Shown here piece after piece: positions 61,074-64,000 of a stretch of DNA of 64,000 nt. How positions within the stretch are numbered: the stretch's first letter is position 1; each line of letters opens with the position of its first letter. The translations under genes were made by a program, and so were the position numbers. The notes below the pieces were generated by a model. That model saw nothing but the letters and a program-made list of their open reading frames with translations. It had not been told where the DNA came from and did not search any database. This DNA is from Oscarella lobularis (taxonomy: Eukaryota > Porifera > Homoscleromorpha > Homosclerophorida > Oscarellidae): the NCBI RefSeq assembly GCF_947507565.1, contig NC_089175.1, forward strand, positions 4,825,733-4,889,732. Reading direction: 5' to 3'.

Positions 61074-62250
61074 TTGCATGTACCAGATCGACTTCTTTGT
61101 AAATTAATCGGTATGTCTGTCCGGGGTATCAACCCTTTTCTACGTTTTTCTTTCTTGCTTGTTCTGTGTCGCCTCGCACTACGAAAACGCAGTCTGCCAG
61201 CCAATGAGAGACCGCTCCAACATCTCAGACACTACTGCAACCGAGGATCGTACAATCCTTGCTCCAACGAACGCGTCATATCGCGTGCGACTCTGAGCGC
61301 CCTCGATTGTCAGCCCAAACGGTAAAACGCTTTATATTTACACATTTCCCGACCCTCTGATCGCCTCCGTTAGCGTAGAGCGTGCTGTCTAGCGAAAGTT
61401 GCGTCGAATATGGGGTCTTTGCAACGGCACCGAGGCGAGGGAGAGCATTCACGAAGAAGATACCGTGAGTTTCGTCTGATCGTTGAGTTACATATCTGAG
61501 AATGGGCTGCTACGTTTGACTGCCCTGTTGTTGAAGAGCCGATCGACATGCCCCCACGCACGTTCCCTTTTCACGCGTAGAACAGGCTTACAATGCATTT
61601 CGCGGCCGATTCCTCGCTTCTACGTCTCGTATGAAGCATTTGGCAAGCGACGCGCGCGTAATGCGTCACAGCTGACGTCATACGTCGCCCAACCGGAACG
61701 TACACACCTACTGTCGTCGTTTCGCACTTTTAGACCGAATCGCGACGGATTGTCGTTTAGAACGTTGTCAGAATAACATTTGTAGTTGATTTGCGTTGTT
61801 CTTCATTTGAAACGATTTGAAAATGACGTTACCAAGCTGCAGTTGAAGTACCCTCGCGAGTGATGACGTATCTAAATACTCCCACTGGACATTCACTTTC
61901 AGAGAAGAACCCCGTGGTACGCATAAAGGCACTCCAATGCCGCATAAGCACCATCTTCCATTGGGACACGTGTCGTACACGTAGATTTATTTTTTAACCG
62001 GCTTTTACTTTCTCAACGTTATTCAAGTGAAAGAGACGCGTTTCTCAGCTGTCGAATTAATTCAGGGGGCCTCTGGTATCGATTCTGATTGCATAACCAA
62101 CGCGCAAAATGATTCCTGTGTCTTCATGATAATTAATAAGAGCCCTAAAACTTGTGAACGGTATAAGAGGACTGTGGACATTGTTATTTATGAGGTAGAT
62201 GGGACCATTTGTAGGTATCAGTATGCTTTCTACTTCAAAGTTTTGGTGTT
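61074..62250 (+). pseudogene. Decayed TM2D1 copy
   Basis: 61095-61480 aligns with 54740-55240 of TM2D1: the TGTCTGTCCGGGGTATC start region, a signal-peptide-like stretch, the CTACTGCAACCGAGG exon, GGTAAAACGCTT and CTCTGATCGCCTCC of the intron, and GCATTCACGAAGAAGATACC. Frames are interrupted and the TM2 exons are not found. Near 62150-62220 the sequence resembles the TM2D1 3' flank (GACATTGTTATTTATGAGG against 55815-55835). Confidence 0.7.
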
Positions 62251-62758
62251 ACACAGCCTACATCCCTTCTCTCACTCTATAGAAAGTTCTTTAGAGCTAT
62301 GAGGGCGTGTGGGCGTATTGTTTTTGCTGTGAGGAGGCTCGCCGAACAGACATGAGTACAGTATGATACCTCACGCTTTCTGCTTCATTTCCAATGTGAG
62401 AGTGATTTCTATGGCCGAGATTAGGCCTGTATTACGTACGGTTGGTTTAGAGGTGCTTACTGGGGATTTGGTGGGGGAGGAGGAGGAGGAGGCGGAGCAG
62501 CTATGAGTACTTTCTCGCTGAACATGAACAAACCGCGAGGTTAAAAAAGATGGCTTAACATTTAATAAAATCTTAGAGTCGACCTGTTTCCAATCTGATA
62601 GGGTCATAGATGCGTCAATTTCCCGGCCTCAGAACGCGTGAGACACATCACGAGGGTTGGGAGAGCCCCTTTGCTGTCTCAGCGAGACCCTTGCTCCCTG
62701 CAGCAAAGCCGCAATGCAAGGGCTCCGCCGCCCTACGTCGCACTGCTATCTTCTCGTT

Positions 62759-64000
62759 ATGGCGCACATCATTTCTGCAATTAGTGGTAACAGCAAGAGT
62801 GCTTCCGTTTCCGCTACCGTTTTATTTGAATGCTCTTCCGGCCACTGCTTTTTTTGCTTGCGCGATAATCATTATTTGTACATTTGATTTCGAGCGTCCT
62901 TTCTAGTACGTTTATTGAGCGGAGCTCTTCTGTAGGAACCGCCTCCATCGCACTTCACATCACTTTGAACAACGTTCCCATTGGGCACGGAGCCGAGATG
63001 TCATGCAGCGTCAATGCGTCTCTAAAAATAATTGAATGGAGAAAGGATCTCACTCTCATTCCCTTCTCCAGCTCTCACTACAAATTCAACGCGGAAAAGT
63101 CAGCTCTTGTCATCAGTAAACTCCTCGCAGCAGACAAGGGAACGTATCAGTGCGTAGCAGTGTCTGCCTCGAATAATAGAGTCCAGAGCAATATCGTGAC
63201 CCTCAATGTACTCGGTAAAATGCAAAAAAGCATTCAAATGTGCCCATCAGCATAATGTTATGTTCTCTTTTGCAGTGAAGCCCACAATAGTTCCCATGAG
63301 CGCGACCGTTCGCGAGGGAGACCCCGCGCGAGTTGGGTGCTACGGTCGCGACTTCACCTACGTCTACTGGTCGAAAAACGGTCACAACGTATTCAACAAG
63401 CCCGGCTATCAGCACAGCGGAGATTCCCACGAATATCTAGACATCGTTCGAGCGTCGCCGGCAGACGCTGGCACGTACAACTGCACCGCTGTCAATGATT
63501 ACCTGATCTTGGGTGCAACGGCGTTTCCAACGCTGACTGTCGAGTGTAGGTCGCGATATCTTACTGAACGAATGTTTACTTGTGTCTATATAGATGCTCC
63601 GGTAATAGCTCAAGGGCCTCGAGGGAAGACAGTTGTCAAGGGCTACGAGGTGCACTTGTTCTGCAACGCTACAGGAGTTCCTCGCCCGCGAATCTACTGG
63701 AAGAAAGACGGCGTGTTTGTCGAGGCCTTGAGCGAGCGATTCGAAGTTGGATACGTCGAAGGGACTCTCTTTATCGAAACAGCCGAGTTCAGCGATGCGG
63801 GACTGTACTCGTGCTTTGCTAATAACAGCGTCAATCCCGCGGGAACGGAGTCAAAAGCAGCTCAACTAAATATCATTGGTGAGAAATTCGTTTGGAATGA
63901 CTGATTAATTAATTGAATTCTTTTCCCAGATGTGAAGAAATTTTACAAAGAGAATGCTTATAAGACCGTTCAATATGGGGCTAACGAAACGATTTGGTGC
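62759..64000 (+). CDS. Immunoglobulin-domain cell-surface or secreted protein, 5' part
   Basis: Runs off the window. At least three Ig-like domains, one per exon. Domain 1 (62907-63213): AEMSCSVNASLKIIEWRKD and LLAADKGTYQCVAV. Domain 2 (63276-63543): ARVGCYGRDFTYVYWSKNG and PADAGTYNCTAVN. Domain 3 (63593-63870): VHLFCNATGVPRPRIYWKKD and FSDAGLYSCFANN. A fourth begins at 63931 (DVKKFYKENAYKTVQYGANE). Introns are short and sit between domains. The 5' end is uncertain: a hydrophobic, signal-like stretch starts at an ATG at 62713 or 62759 (LLVMAHIISAIS), but its join to domain 1 is not in phase by the obvious donor. Could be a hemicentin-, receptor- or adhesion-type protein. Confidence 0.8.

Overview
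The window reads as nuclear DNA from an early-branching animal, most likely a sponge. The gene set is metazoan: integrin alpha, FBXO11, TM2D1, ANKS3, CFAP91, UROS, ZNHIT2, Ly6 and Ig-superfamily genes. Introns are very short (about 45-70 bp), genes are packed on both strands, and there is an unusual load of death-fold genes (CARD, Death, ROCO). The sponge assignment is inference; no ribosomal or mitochondrial marker is present. I saw no reverse transcriptase, LTR element or virus-like gene.

Layout. 1-3.8 kb (minus): a tandemly duplicated pair, CRAL-TRIO lipid-binding protein plus Rab-like GTPase, with decay in both copies. 3.9-11.5 kb: ZNHIT2 (+), then uroporphyrinogen-III synthase, a Ly6 protein and FBXO11 (all minus). 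12.1-19.8 kb (+): two tandem CARD-coiled coil-kelch genes, an aquaporin, and a CARD-ZU5-UPA unit that appears to be spliced in frame to a Raptor-type WD40 propeller. 20.4-26.3 kb (minus): an integrin alpha subunit and a 72-residue membrane protein. 26.5-54.5 kb: a mosaic segmental-duplication block bounded by complete CFAP91 (+) on the left and complete ANKS3 (minus) on the right. Inside it are a truncated second CFAP91, three nucleoside-phosphorylase (PNP) plus Death genes (the third also carrying Roc-COR GTPase and a second Death domain), a double-kinase gene with one pseudokinase lobe, a decayed copy of that kinase, a REase-like plus kinase-like gene, and repeated broken tails of CFAP91 and ANKS3. 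54.8-64 kb: TM2D1 (+), two unrecognised spliced reading frames, a local satellite, a decayed TM2D1 copy, and the start of an Ig-domain protein cut by the window end.

How the genes may work together. CARD, Death, ROCO and RIPK-like kinase modules suggest a death-fold signalling or innate-immune gene neighbourhood. Established background: PNP-fold ATP nucleosidases act as immune effectors in bacteria and related domains occur in multidomain animal and fungal proteins. Applying that to the PNP-Death genes here is inference. Two features recur across the window: frequent GC-AG introns in unrelated genes, and gene tails repeated at duplication junctions.
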